This document shows positions 10,862 to 23,000 of a stretch of DNA of 64,000 nucleotides, in pieces; within the stretch, counting starts at the first letter, position 1, and the number at the start of each line of letters is the position of its first letter. The notes under the pieces were generated by a model that saw nothing but the letters and a program-made list of their open reading frames with translations, ran no database searches and had not been told where the DNA came from. Origin of the DNA: Cyclaneusma minus. Taxonomy: Eukaryota > Ascomycota > Leotiomycetes > Marthamycetales > Marthamycetaceae. The position numbers and the translations under genes are program-made. The stretch spans positions 124,001-188,000 of the forward strand of contig JAKZHN010000014.1 of assembly GCA_037179335.1 (NCBI GenBank). The letters are read 5' to 3'.

Positions 10862-12274
10862 TCACCAAGGGTTCGGTTGCTTCTTAGCCCTCCTCATACT
10901 CTTACTATACAGTCTAGACGTCGGATCGCTTAAGCCCGGCACGTATTCCAACTTGCACGCCTCGATCGGCGGCTTGATAGGCATATACTTATCCAACGCC
11001 CACAGCTGAGCCCACCTTAAGCCCGAAGAGCAGAGCCAGTACCACACAATAGCAACCGGCATCTGCATGCAAATGAACGGAATCGACAGCATCAGCGTAC
11101 GCAGCGCGTTCATCGCCAGGTTGCGAGTCTCGGTAGGAGTAGCCGCTTCTGGCGGGGGCGGAGTTGCCAGTTTGTTTTCTTGGGCCAACTGTGATGCTTG
11201 AGCTGCTGCGTCCATCGCAGATCGAACTCGATCTACATGGGCGTCGGTCACAGTTCCCTGGTTGCGGGCTACTTCGTACTCTTTTATGTGGCGTTTTGCG
11301 TGTTTTACAGTGCGCTTGGCGATGCTGCCGTATCTTACTTGCGCCGAAATTTTGGCGATGGATGGACTGCCGTAGGTGTTGAATATCATGATGATGCCGA
11401 GCGCGAAGGGGAGGACGAAGGTGGGGTCTGGGGCCAACAGGGATGGGAACCACAAGATGCCTTCCGTAGCGAAGGAGGGCTCAAGACCGAGGCTTTGGAC
11501 TTCAGGGAGGAATTCCGGCAGCGAGGAAGTCTCACTAGCTGTCGTAACGGTATCGGCCACGGAGGAGGATTCCAATCCAGAGTGTTCCGGTCCAGAGGCA
11601 GGAGTAGTCGCTGCTTCGTGAGGTAGTCGGTCCCACAGTCCTTCAGGAGCCTGCGAAGGGCCCCCAGCCTTGGTTCCGAAGATCAAGCCCAAGAGGCCCT
11701 GTCCAGCACCACACATACGTCGCAGAGTCTCAACAACAGTCAGAAATAGCGGTAAGTTCACCGCGGGAGCAATCCACCTTCTCCAGATCTCGCACTTGTG
11801 TCTCCTGAACAGCTCACGCTGTCTTTTAAGCAAACGCCCCTTCGTCATTTTCTGCAACTCTTTCTGGCTATAATGAGCGCTATCCGGGTTCTTCTCAGCC
11901 ATATGTACGAGCGCAGTGGCCCGGAAGCCGTGATTTGCCGCTCGCACAGTGGGAATGAGGTCGATTTGCCTCTGCTGGCGGCGGCGTTGGGGGATATCTA
12001 CGGCGACTGCCAGGACCCCGCGGACGAGAAGGGCAAAGACGGGAATGGCGGCGCCCCATGGGAGGCCGGTTACCGAGTGTACGGCATCGAGGGCGGCGTG
12101 GGTGGCATGAATGACAGGCTCGATGAATTGTTGTGAACGGGAGGCGTGGAAAGCACGAGTGCGAAGAGACGGTGGCAGAGAGAGAATAGAAGGGCGGATA
12201 TGAGGTGTAGATGAGAGGAGGTTCGATGGGCGAGAAGGAATCGGACGGGCGAAGGTGCGTAAGAGGGCAGCCAT
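10862..12274 (-). CDS. COX18: Mitochondrial inner-membrane insertase COX18 (OXA2)
   Basis: A single exon encodes 470 aa of the YidC/Oxa1/Alb3 family. COX18 exports the C-terminal domain of Cox2 across the inner membrane during cytochrome oxidase assembly. The first about 45 residues are Arg/Ser-rich without acidic residues, a typical mitochondrial presequence. Hydrophobic segments lie at about 73-93 (LPWGAAIPVFALLVRGVLAV), 168-186 (APAVNLPLFLTVVETLRRM), 297-311 (LPFALGIIMIFNTYG) and 391-420 (LMLSIPFICMQMPVAIVWYW). These fit the conserved Oxa1 core. A long Ser/Glu-rich insert separates segments two and three. The tail is short and basic, without the long ribosome-binding coiled coil of OXA1, which favours COX18. 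It is divergent from ALG11. Confidence 0.88.
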   Translation of the reverse strand: MAALLRTFARPIPSRPSNLLSSTPHIRPSILSLPPSLRTRAFHASRSQQFIEPVIHATHAALDAVHSVTGLPWGAAIPVFALLVRGVLAVAVDIPQRRRQQRQIDLIPTVRAANHGFRATALVHMAEKNPDSAHYSQKELQKMTKGRLLKRQRELFRRHKCEIWRRWIAPAVNLPLFLTVVETLRRMCGAGQGLLGLIFGTKAGGPSQAPEGLWDRLPHEAATTPASGPEHSGLESSSVADTVTTASETSSLPEFLPEVQSLGLEPSFATEGILWFPSLLAPDPTFVLPFALGIIMIFNTYGSPSIAKISAQVRYGSIAKRTVKHAKRHIKEYEVARNQGTVTDAHVDRVRSAMDAAAQASQLAQENKLATPPPPEAATPTETRNLAMNALRTLMLSIPFICMQMPVAIVWYWLCSSGLRWAQLWALDKYMPIKPPIEACKLEYVPGLSDPTSRLYSKSMRRAKKQPNPW

Positions 12275-12625
12275 AGTGGCGGTAGGATTGAGCTCCTAGG
12301 GCGGCCGTTACAGCTTGGCGTGGGCAGTTGAAGACGGCGCGTGCTACATATCTTCAAGAAGTCGCGAAGCTCGAGGTGCTCCCGCGCGCTAAAGATAGGC
12401 CGGCGATACATAGGTACATGTACGACGCCGATGGTCCGTGATGCGATTGCGACAGCACCACATGCAGCTCAGCACATAGCCCGCCAGCCCCTGGACCAGC
12501 TTCAGGCCAGCGTAGCCTAAGTCCTATCCAGTACAAACTGCCCGCTTTCCCGCAAGTCAACATGCTTACGCCGTAACTTAACTGCACACAAGAGACTGAC
12601 ATCGTGTCCTTCCAAGCCTGCCGCC
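12275..12625. promoter_or_regulatory. Divergent promoter COX18 / ALG11
   Basis: About 350 bp between two divergent start codons, so promoter sequence for both genes must lie here. It contains a perfect GTACATGTAC palindrome at 12414-12423. No other element is recognised. Confidence 0.55.
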
Positions 12626-14462
12626 ATGTCCTGTCCGGCCCCGGCCAAAGCAACCTTCGGGAATGGCTACGGCATGGAATCCAGGTGGCTTGCCATCTTC
12701 TGGGGCACCCTCCTGGCCATCACTCCGACTTTTGTCTTGTTCATCCTGCCATGGCTCGTCGCGCTGGCTGGAAGAACCGTTGGCTTCTATCTACGCCGCA
12801 AGACGGCTGGCAGACGGGCCATGATTTTGGAGAGGATCGAGGTGGACGAGAAGGCCTGGCAGGAGAAGCATCCCCGATGGAAGTCCGAGAGCTATTCTGC
12901 GCGCAAGCCTGGAGCTGGAGAGAAGGCAGACAAGGACTGGGACGGCATCGTGGCCTTCTTTCACCCTTTTTGGTAGGATTTCCTTCCGGGCGAACGACTG
13001 TCGTAGTAGCTGACTTGACACATAGCAATGCTGGAGGAGGAGGTGAACGCGTGCTATGGGCTGCTATCAGGGCAACGCAGAAGCGCTGGCCCAATGCCAA
13101 ATGTATTGTCTACACGGGAGACCACGATGCCGACAAAGATGCCATCCTCGCTCGAGTCAACGTATGTTCACATTACCCCTGCTGAATCCCCTATTTCATG
13201 TGCTGACGACCGTATTTATCAGAAACACTTTCATATTGAACTACACGCCCCCTCCATTACGTTCCTCTACCTCACAACTCGCAGCTGGGTTCTAGCATCA
13301 ACCTGGCCCCATTTCACCCTCCTAGGCCAGTCCCTTGGCTCCCTTGTCCTCGCCTACGACGCCTTCTCCCTCCTTGCTCCTGACGTCTTCGTCGACACCA
13401 TGGGCTACGCCTTCGCCCTCGGTCTTTCCAAGCTCCTCTTCCCCCGCGTCCCCACCGGCGCCTACGTACACTACCCCACCATCTCAACCGACATGCTCGG
13501 CTCTCTCCACACCCCCGGCCAAGGCGTCAATGCCGGCCAAGGCGCCGGCGTCCGCGGCATGGTCAAGAAGCTCTACTGGGAGCTCTTTGCCAAGCTGTAC
13601 TCCTGGGTCGGCTCGTCCGTCGATGTCGTGGTAACCAATTCCTCCTGGACGCAAGCACACATCCGCTCTCTCTGGGGTCCTCGACGCAAAGAAAAGCGCA
13701 AACCCGGCGACATTGCGGTGCTCTATCCGCCTGTAGCAGTCGAAGAGCTGGAGCAGGAAGTCCCAGTAACTGCCGAGTCGGAAACCAAGCGCGGAAAAGT
13801 GATTCTCTATATCGCGCAGTTCCGGCCCGAGAAAAACCATAAACTCATACTGAATGCGTTTGCAGAGTTTATGGCGAAAAAGACGCCGGCGACGGAAGGG
13901 GCGAAATTAGTGCTTGTAGGGAGTGTGCGGGATGATAGTGATTCGAAGCGTGTTTATGAGCTAAGGTTGCTGGTGAACGAGCTTCATATTAAGGAAAGTG
14001 TGGAATTCCACCTCGATGCCTCATGGCCGGAGATCCTGGAGTGGCTGAGGAAGGCATCCGTTGGTGTCAACGGGATGTGGAATGAGCATTTTGGCATTGG
14101 TGTTGTGGAGTACATGGCTGCTGGGCTGATATCCGTTGTCCACAACAGCGGTGGCCCGAAAGTAGACATAGTGACTCCATTTGATGGCCAACCTACCGGT
14201 AAGTCCTTTTTCCTCCCCTCCCCATCTTCGACTTCTAAGTTTACATGTGCTTGGAAATACTCCTTGATGATGAACTGATGTGTATGATATAGGATTCCAT
14301 GCCACAACATCCACAGAATTCGCAGATGGCTTCGAGAAAGCGTTGTCGCTCGAAAAGCCGTTGGAAATGCGCCTAAGAGCGTGCAACTCGGCCAAGAGGT
14401 TTTCGGAAGAGGTGTTTGCGAAGGGCTGGGTTAGGAGCATGGAGATGCTGCTCTCGCTGTGA
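12626..14462 (+). CDS. ALG11: GDP-Man:Man3GlcNAc2-PP-dolichol alpha-1,2-mannosyltransferase
   Basis: Four exons (12626-12972, 13026-13161, 13223-14198, 14293-14462) with introns of 53, 61 and 94 nt give 542 aa. The enzyme adds the fourth and fifth mannoses to the lipid-linked oligosaccharide on the cytosolic face of the ER. An N-terminal membrane anchor lies at about residues 21-48 (LAIFWGTLLAITPTFVLFIL). Splicing of intron 1 creates the family signature HPFCNAGGGGERVLW. Other features are YTGDHDADKDAILARV, GAYVHYPTISTDML, TNSSWTQAHI, and a GT4-family C-terminal lobe with the EX7E pattern (EHFGIGVVE) followed by YMAAGLISVVHNSGGPKVDI. Total length is a multiple of three with no internal stop, supporting all three introns. 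Confidence 0.95.
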
Positions 14463-17400
14463 TGCGTGGCTAGGATGAGAGGTTGGAGACATGATAAGAT
14501 ACCCAATAAACAAAGACGTCACATACAAGCTGAAGACAACATTCCGTAGATGGGTGCAACTCGATGGCGATGCAGTGTATGCCGAGTGGATTCGGGTGAC
14601 GTGATCTATCCTTACATGTTTTCGGTCCACAATTATCCGAGTAACGAAAGTTGAGATGATATAGAGGCTAGAGCTGAGACTACATGCCCGTGTAGTTCCG
14701 ACGATTCTCCTTACCTCCTCGCTACGGTGACTTGGCATGTTTTGGAACTGCACAGACCCTTAAGCCTTCAATTTCTTTGCTTCGATCTTCTGGACTTTCG
14801 AAATCTTGGATCCAGGCTTGATTAGATAGAGTGCATCGTAAGTAAGACGGAACTCTGCTCGAGGAATAGCCTCAAAAATAGACGTTTGCGGCCTGATCGG
14901 CCCCAGCAAAAGCAAAACAAGATAGGTATGCAAAATAAGGAAAGAGACTGGATACTCGTAAAAGATGTATGGCACAACTCTCACCGCAGATGATCTCGAA
15001 GCTGGGAATCAGATATCGTCAATCGAGTCTTGATATTAAAGCTCGGAAACATATTATGAAACGACAGGTGTGGACATTGTCGAGAGTCGAGGAGATAGGT
15101 ACCAAGAGATTTTCGCTGGAAACTTTAAACGAGAATTCGATATTGCGGTTGCGGATCAGCTGCTAGGTTGATGATGAACTGTTTTCTCGTGCAAGTTGCC
15201 ACGGCCAACTCCTCAGAACGGAACTTTCCCAGTTCTGTGATTTCTGCCATTTGGAAAACTTTGTTTAGAAAATTCTTTGTCCATAGAATTTATCCGAATC
15301 TCACGACAGTCTGCACTTACAGCGATTTTGGGCTCTTCTGGAGGCAGGGGCCATTTGGTCCGAGTGGTGGAGGGAACAAGCATTCGGCAAACGTTAAAAC
15401 TGTCATTGAGTGAGAGGGGCCAGTTTGGGAGTATAAAGCTTTTTGAATAGACGCGATCCGAGATAAAGTCTAGCAATTCTAGACGAATCAGTTTACCAGA
15501 ATACAGAAACTAGGGCTACTAGTGGCCGACGGGCTAGGAGAAACAAGCGGTCGGAAAATGGTTCCATTGCTTTTTTGATGCAGTGATGCCTGATGGGATA
15601 TAGAAAGCCAAGCAAACCTTCTGAACAAACATAAAGCTAGGAGATGGACTACCAAACCAGCTGATTTTATTCGCCAATCTCGCAAAAGAAGATTAAGATC
15701 TTTTTCTAGTGGACGATTTGGTCCGAGCGACGAGGGAAACAAGCTCTCGGGAATCAAGAAGGTTTGCTTGCTCGGCAATAGACACCTTTGAGTTGATGGG
15801 ACCCTGGGAATAGGAAACTTTCCCAAATAGACGCGAGCCGCTCGGCCGAGAGAACGCAAAATCCAATTGTATTTGTGTCGAGTACATGTAACCGGTCAAG
15901 TTATAAAAAAGACATAAAAGTGTTTCCTTAAATGTAAGGAAGGATCTCGGGAACAGATGTGATCTGGGAGTATAAACTTTACGAATAGGAGTCTGGGGAG
16001 ATAATCGAGATCTGAAAACGCCAAGGAAACAGTTCACCAGAACAAGCCTTTTGCTGCCGTTCTATCCGTTACAGAAAGCCTGGCAAAGTTATCTCATTGG
16101 TCGTACTGTTTGTGCCTGAGCTCTTGAAGTTTGCTCGTACCCGTGTATACGACGAGCTTGTATAGCTCTGTCACAGGATCATCCAAGTCCTTCGGAGCTT
16201 TTCTTCCCTACCAAGTCCTTGGTAAACTCACCGACTTGCGAGTTTTGAACTCTCCAATGGTGATAGGTGCAGTGAGCTGCCTTCGACAATACCCCTGAAT
16301 GGCTGTAATTCTTTTAACTACTCAAGAACGGACGGGGAACTGGCGACAACGGTGTCGGATCATCGGAACTCGAATGGTACACGAAATCGGCGTCCTGAAA
16401 CTCCTGCCTGGGACTTAGGTGGGGGTGTTATGGACATCATGTCAGAGATCGGATCATGATCTGATGGGCAGAGGATTATGATCTGATAGGGAGGCGGTGC
16501 CGTCGGGAAGAGCATGCCTGGTCCCTTTCTTTCAATGTCAGCCGCAAAGCTGCAGGTCTTATCCAAGAGTCAAGATTTGGGGGCTAGAAAAGCGTTACCC
16601 TTCCCTCACTCTCAGTTCGTCCTTACTTGCTTGTTGCTTGTGTGACAGTGGGGGCATTTCTACTCGTCTGATGCTTGTAGGCTGGAGGCTGAGGTGCATT
16701 TAAGCTTTGGCTCAACCATTCTGTAGCAGCGAGACATCAACCCCATCAAGATCATTATATAGGGGCTGAATGCTGATAGTCTGATAACGTGCTTCTCCAT
16801 CATTGGGCCAAACGACTCATGCTCCTGAGTCCTCGCGTGTCTGATATCCTGATTCCATCACGAACTGGAACAGTATAACGTCGAGACCACGTCCCAACAG
16901 GTTCTTGGCAAAAAAAGGCAATCATCGAGGCTTACGTTCTTTTTCCAATGGGCAACAATGGATAGCATGTGGGACAATCTTCAGAGTCTCACAGAGGCTT
17001 GCCAAGTAGCATGTACCGGACTGCTTGCATTGCCGGGAGCCTGTTGTAGAACCACCGGGACCAGAAAAGAGAAGTTTGGGCTGAGCGCGGAAGATGTCAT
17101 CTTCCCTTCCGATCTAGGCCGCTCTTCTCATGCAATGCAATTCGCCCGTTGTATTTTGCTTTTTTTCGTGGCATAGCGATATGCGGTTTGCTCCTTTCAT
17201 CGTCGGGTTCGAGGTTTCATGCACGACATCTGAACCAGTGTCTGGCATCTGCCAACGACGGCTCAACGTCGAGTCAGCAGCCAGCCGCTTTGTAATGGTC
17301 GCTTAGGTATCAGGTACTTCCAGATCGTTCTGGCCTTGTGGTTTGTAACCCGAAGCCACAGTTAAGAGAATACCGGTAGTGGAATGTGTCGAAAACGGTG

Positions 17401-19665
17401 AACTGTCACGAGCGCGCTTGATGCCATAAAGCGATCATACCCGAAGACGGGAAGATCTGGTAATAAGGTACGTACTGTTGACAAGCCACATGGCAGTAGT
17501 CTACCTGTTGTGGGTATGCGACACAGAACCACTAGTTCTGAGTCTGGTCTAGAGAGACATGCATATGTACCGCGGTACCGGTTTCTCTGTAGCTCTGGTC
17601 GTTGGAGGCTGTGCAATCTAGCAATCAATAAGATGACTTTATGAGCCCAACGTCGGTTTCGATTCCGAATTCAGACCCCTGATCGCTAGAAATGATGTCG
17701 TAGAGCTAGAGCAGAGGCGCCTTCGCTGTGATAGAGACAAATAATAATGCATAGGATTGAAATATGACGGATATTCTTCAAAATGTGATAGAGGAGCGAG
17801 CCTTGAGAATCCGAGAGGTGCGCTCCCTGTGTATCCGGCTGAATGGCACGGATTCGGCGGGTTTCATGTACTCCGCAAATTAGAAGCTGGGGAAAAGCGA
17901 GCAGAGGGTGACGATGTGGGCGGCGCTGCAGATGTTGGAATTGGGGAACGTGTGGGAAAGAGGCATTTTTCGAATCAAGATGTGCCACAAGTGCCGGACG
18001 CATGTAAAGGATGACGATTCGAGGAGAAGGCGTGGACGAGTGGGCGACCACGAACGGGAGGAGAGCGGAGCCGCCTGGAAGCAACGGCGGAAAGAAAGCA
18101 TGTGATTCTCGAAGCCCTCAATGAAAGACAAGTGTCCACCTTCCAAGACCAGTTTGCATAGCTGGTGGACGGGATGCAGACCTCGGAATACATGCGTTCT
18201 GCGACATACACACCTCATCCACGGGAAGACCGGCCCGACTGGCGACTATACGGAGCATCGATATGCATCACATACAGATACTTTTCGGCCTCCATTGTGC
18301 TGCCAAAATAGTGGCAGTAGTCCCAGCTTGGCCCTGCAGCCACCTCCACTTCGAAGTCTCGAGGATGTCGAGGCCGACCAATATTGTAGCGGCGATGGGG
18401 AGAATCTGATGCAGCCGGCTACTTTGGGCCGTTTTGATGATGATGATATAGATGGAGCACTTGTGTCATGGTGCGTCGGGTGCCCATGCGAAGGCCACCA
18501 CGGACTTTGCTCCCGGCCAGCCATTAATAGAAATCTGGCGGGGAAGACGAGGGTGACGATGCAGATTGGGAATGTGTTATGTCCAGGACCTAACTTGAAT
18601 AAAGTAGGTAGGCTGTAGTAGTGCGGAGTCACGAGTAGGGCTTTCGTGGCGATTGGTGTCTATCCGAGAAGCCAGGACCGACGATGTCGATAAAAACGGC
18701 CCTTATACATGTCGATGTTAATATGGATGTCACAAGCCTCGAGTAACACGGTCGAGCTCTGGCCGGGAAATCTGACGGATCACAAACTGCCCTCGGATCA
18801 CAAAGTGTCCTCGGGCTCAAGCTGGACCCTTGAGGGACCGATCAGCCTTCCAGCTCGGCGGGATGGGACTACTAGCTGTCTCACCACTATCGATATGATA
18901 CATCCAGTCGTGGCGGCTTCGGAGTGGCAAATGCAAATTCGGGGTGTTTAGCAGGCAACGACGACATAATTCTGAGTGCGAGAGTTGGGAGTGCGATCGA
19001 CGGCATAAACGTACGATATTTCGTAGTTGAAGTGGGTCCTGCAAAGATTAGATAATGGATCCTTTGCCAAGCGACTGCCAAGTCTCGCAAATCAAAGACC
19101 GGGGGCTATGTGGGCGCAAGCTGCTTAGCGCGTTAGTCTTTCTAAAACAAAATCGAGGGTGGATGTGGAAGCTGCGAGCGGTCTGGAGTTGGGATTGAAT
19201 TTGGGGTTCGTTTTTTTTATTGGCAGCGGCGAGTATTAAAGCCGACCTCCAGGTCTCAGAAACACAGTATCACGTCTTATTTTTGTTGTGAGTGCAATAT
19301 ACTGGACGGGACCCTATGTTGCAAAAATCGGCGCACAGGTCATCGTTAGGCCTGTCCGCTGTTCTGTTTCAAGGCCATCGAATATTCTGGGCTGGATCGA
19401 TAAAATAGGTATTGATGGAATACCAGTACATATGATCGAGCCAGTGGCCGCGATACAGCTGCATTAATTCTCTATATATCTTGACTAGGTACTTATTCCA
19501 CCCCTCAAAGATGTGGTGTCTCCTCAGAGCTTTCTCAAGGACTTTAAGAATAGGCCCAATTACAGTCTCGGACCCTGCAGATATACACTACATGTAGCAG
19601 CGACTGGACGGTCGAGTTGAGGGTGTGGCTGCCGGCTTTCCATTACTGGGAAAGGGGGGGTTTTA
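14463..19665. other. Gene-poor flank of the A+T-rich block
   Basis: In 5.2 kb I find no gene I can support. Short frames on both strands lack homology, ATG starts or splice logic. Base composition is intermediate. Degenerate repeats occupy about 15350-16050 (listed separately). TACATGTA palindromes lie at 15883-15890 and 19589-19596. The gene desert abutting the A+T-rich block suggests old, diverged repeats. Confidence 0.5.
15352..16046. repeat. Degenerate interspersed direct repeats
   Basis: Related segments recur in the same orientation. ATTTGGTCCGAG followed by GAGGGAACAAGC appears at 15352-15388 and again at 15714-15751. A shorter relative lies at 15519-15560. GGGAGTATAAA followed by GAATAG appears at 15427-15461, 15966-15998 and, altered, 15806-15840. 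AGTTYACCAGAA appears at 15488-15501 and 16030-16042. Copies differ by substitutions and small indels, so this is an old duplicated or mobile sequence. No coding potential is evident. Confidence 0.5.
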
Positions 19666-19861
19666 AATAGCGTGGTACAATAGCTCCAGCACGGTCCTAG
19701 GGTAGCACTTTATAGGATACTGTATTTTAAAAAAGGACGTATAAACGCGTGTAATTTAAGTAATAATTTGTTATTTAAATAATAATATTATAAATAATAT
19801 GCAATATTGGGTGGGAAATTAAATCTTTCCTAATAATTGTCCTTGAATAAATATAGTATAG

Positions 19862-20000
19862 TAATTAAATGCAATATTTAATAAAAGGCTAAATATTCTC
19901 CAATAAATATCCCCCGGTAAATGCAATATATTAATTAAATGCAATATTTAATAAAGGGCTAAATACGCTTTAATAAATATCCTTTAATAAATGCAATATA
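19862..20000. repeat. Two 70-bp tandem copies at left end of the A+T block
   Basis: Two adjacent copies with a 70-bp period begin TAATTAAATGCAATATTTAA. They start at 19862 and 19932 and differ mostly by C/T and G/A changes, for example CCCCCGGTAAATGC against CCTTTAATAAATGC. Transition-only divergence between neighbouring copies is the mark of RIP. Confidence 0.6.
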
Positions 20001-23000
20001 ATTTAATGGGTATAATACCATTTTAATAATAGCGTTGTTTAGAAAATACTGCATTTGCTATAATATTGCATTTTTAATTAAATATCCTATTTATTCCCTA
20101 TTGCAGCTTTTTAAATAATAAAGTATTTGCTAAAAATAATATATAAATGCGGTTATTTATTTAAAATATTGCCTTTTCTAGGAAATATAATGCATTTTGG
20201 GGAATATAATATTTTTTAGGTAATAACGTATTTTTTGGCAAATAATTCATTTTATAAAATAATTTATCTCCGGGGTATATTTTATTTCCAAGATATATTT
20301 TATTTTCGGGCGTATTTTAATAATAGATATTTAGGCTACTATTATTATTTATATGCTTTTTCGGGCTAATTTAAATTTATTTTAAATATAAAATTAATTC
20401 GTTTAATGTTAATTGCTATATATAATATTAATATATATATTTTAAATACTTATTTTCAATTATATTTGATTCTCCAATATAAATATATTTTTGTTTTTAA
20501 TAATATATATATTTTGTTTTTATTTTTATTTCAATATTTTAATTAATAATATATATATATATATATATTGCTGGAATTGTTTAGAAAAATTATTTAATAT
20601 TCGATTTTATTTAAAATTAAAATATTTAATATATTATTAAAAAATAGCGTTCATATTTATATAGCTGGAATAAAAGAGTTTAAAAAATATTTATATTAGA
20701 TTAATAGCTGAATTCGAATTTATTTTTGATTTAATTATATTTAATAAAAAACAAGAAAATAGAATATTTATTTTTAGCATTAATTGCTGTTATTTTAAAT
20801 TAAATAAAATTAATTGCTTATTTTTATAAAAATTATTTATTATTTTAATATAATAACGCAACATTAATATTTTAATTTATAGCGTATTTACCGGATTTAA
20901 TTGGAATTTTAATTTATATATACCAAAGTGAATCGCGTTTTTGAAAGCAATACTTCTTAAACCCTTTTTAATCAATTCTTTTCGCTTTTGGGAATCCGCC
21001 GGTGCTATTTAAAAGGTTTTTGGACCAGTTTTAATAATAATAGCGGCCTTGGAAATTAAGGGAATTGACCGTTTTTATACCTATATTGCTAATACGCTTT
21101 TTAAACACTATTATCAACCATGCAATTTAAACGACAATTGTTAAAATATAGAAAATGCCTATTTAAATAGTTTTTAATCATTCTCTAGTTTTTTCCAGCT
21201 ATTATTACCGCCGCCAGCCTTTTTTTTAAATTGGAATCTCGAAATTTAAAAAGGTTTTAATTGTTTAATTAGTATATAATATTGGCAATTGGCATTTTTA
21301 ACAGCAATAATTATTTTTATAGCATATACGCTAGCCAGCCCAAATTAGCCAATGGCTAAATAATTTCCGGTTTTTCTCCAGCAATTTATATTTTTTTTCC
21401 TTGCTATACACGTTTTCGCCGCTGCCGGTAAATATTAGCGGTATATTAATTCTTTATTAAAAATCCGGTTTTCAATTTAAAATTTGAAATTACTTTTATA
21501 AGCCTTTTTTTAAGCCTAATTGGCATTTGCCAAACGGCCGATATATAGCTATTAAAAATCCAAATTTCCTATACCAATTAACAATACAATATACGCTATA
21601 TAAACAAACGACTTTATAAACCCCTATACCCTTCCAAAAACCCTATTCCTTTCCCCCAAAAATCCCGCCGATCTCCGCCATCCGGCCGACATCTTGCGCA
21701 CATATACACCATCCTTGCCTATAGCGGCCCCTATACCCGAAAAATAATTATAATTGGACTCTAGTCCTAGTCTAACGGACCTTCGTTTGCGGCATTAGCG
21801 TCGTAAATCAATACTGCCGCCCTATTTTCCCTATTATTTTCTCATATAAATTGAACTTGCATAAAGCATTAAATATATATTAAAAGAAAATCCTAATTTA
21901 CCCTAATATATTAAATATTTAGCGCATTTTTAAACAATTACTAATTGAAATTAAATACAGCCTGTCTTTTTTAAAGCATCATAATTTTTTAATTTATACT
22001 TTAAAAAATTGCTAAATAGTAAAAAAAGCTATAATTTTAAATAGCAAATCCCAAAACAGCGCATTAATTTAAAATTTTAAAATTAGAAAAAAATGCCAAA
22101 AAATGCTTAAAACCAAAGGAAAAGGCTAAATTGGACTATAAATAACAAGGCTTTAAAATTCAAATTTTAAAATTTGCTGCCTTATATAAAAAAAGAAAAA
22201 AAAACCAAACTTGCCCTTTATATATAGTATCCGTTTTTCAAATAAACCAGCCTATTGCAAAAACTTATTTGGAAAAAATAGCTATTAATTTTAAAATTTA
22301 TTAATATTAAATAAAAAGGCTTTAGCCAATGGCCTTTTATAAATTAGCCAATAATAATTTAGAATTCAAAATTCAAAATAATAAATTCAATTTAGCCTAA
22401 ACCCAATAATATTTCTTTCGGCATTTCATTTGAATAAAAACTTTGAAATCTACATTAGTGATTTTTCAAAATAAAAAATAGCTGGCCATTGATTTAAAAC
22501 CCAATAATATTTTTTAGGTATTTTATTTAAATAAAAGACCTTGGTTTCCAGTATTTAAAAACCAGCCGATAATTTAAAAAAAATATATATATTGAAAAAC
22601 CGGATTGAAATATAAATAAAGAACAAGAAAAAGAAAAAAAACCGGGAAAAGCTGGGCTTTAATTGGGATCAAAAAAAAATCAATCGAATGGAAAAGGCTG
22701 GTTTAAAAAAATAGTATAAATATAAATACCTGGCATTTCTCCGGATTTTTAAATTAACAATCATAGCAATTGGAAATAGCAGGATTCATAAAGGCATGGC
22801 GTTGGAGCTTTATTTCTATAAGCCCGCAATTTATTTACAATTAAAAAACCCCTTCGCTGTTAATAAAAACAAATTAAAATAATTTTAACTCAAAAACAAA
22901 AATCCTAATTTTTCTCCCAAAAACGCCTGGCCTTTCTCCATGGTTTTTAGCCCTGCATAATTTATTACCTTAATCACTATTGTATGGCCTTAATAGCTAG

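Noticed and set aside
14760..14984. 74-codon minus-strand frame with a hydrophobic segment
   Set aside because: It begins with GTG, has no ATG and no convincing upstream exon; possible exon remnant only.
17686..18632. Several overlapping frames on both strands
   Set aside because: None has recognisable domains, consistent splicing or a composition different from the surroundings.
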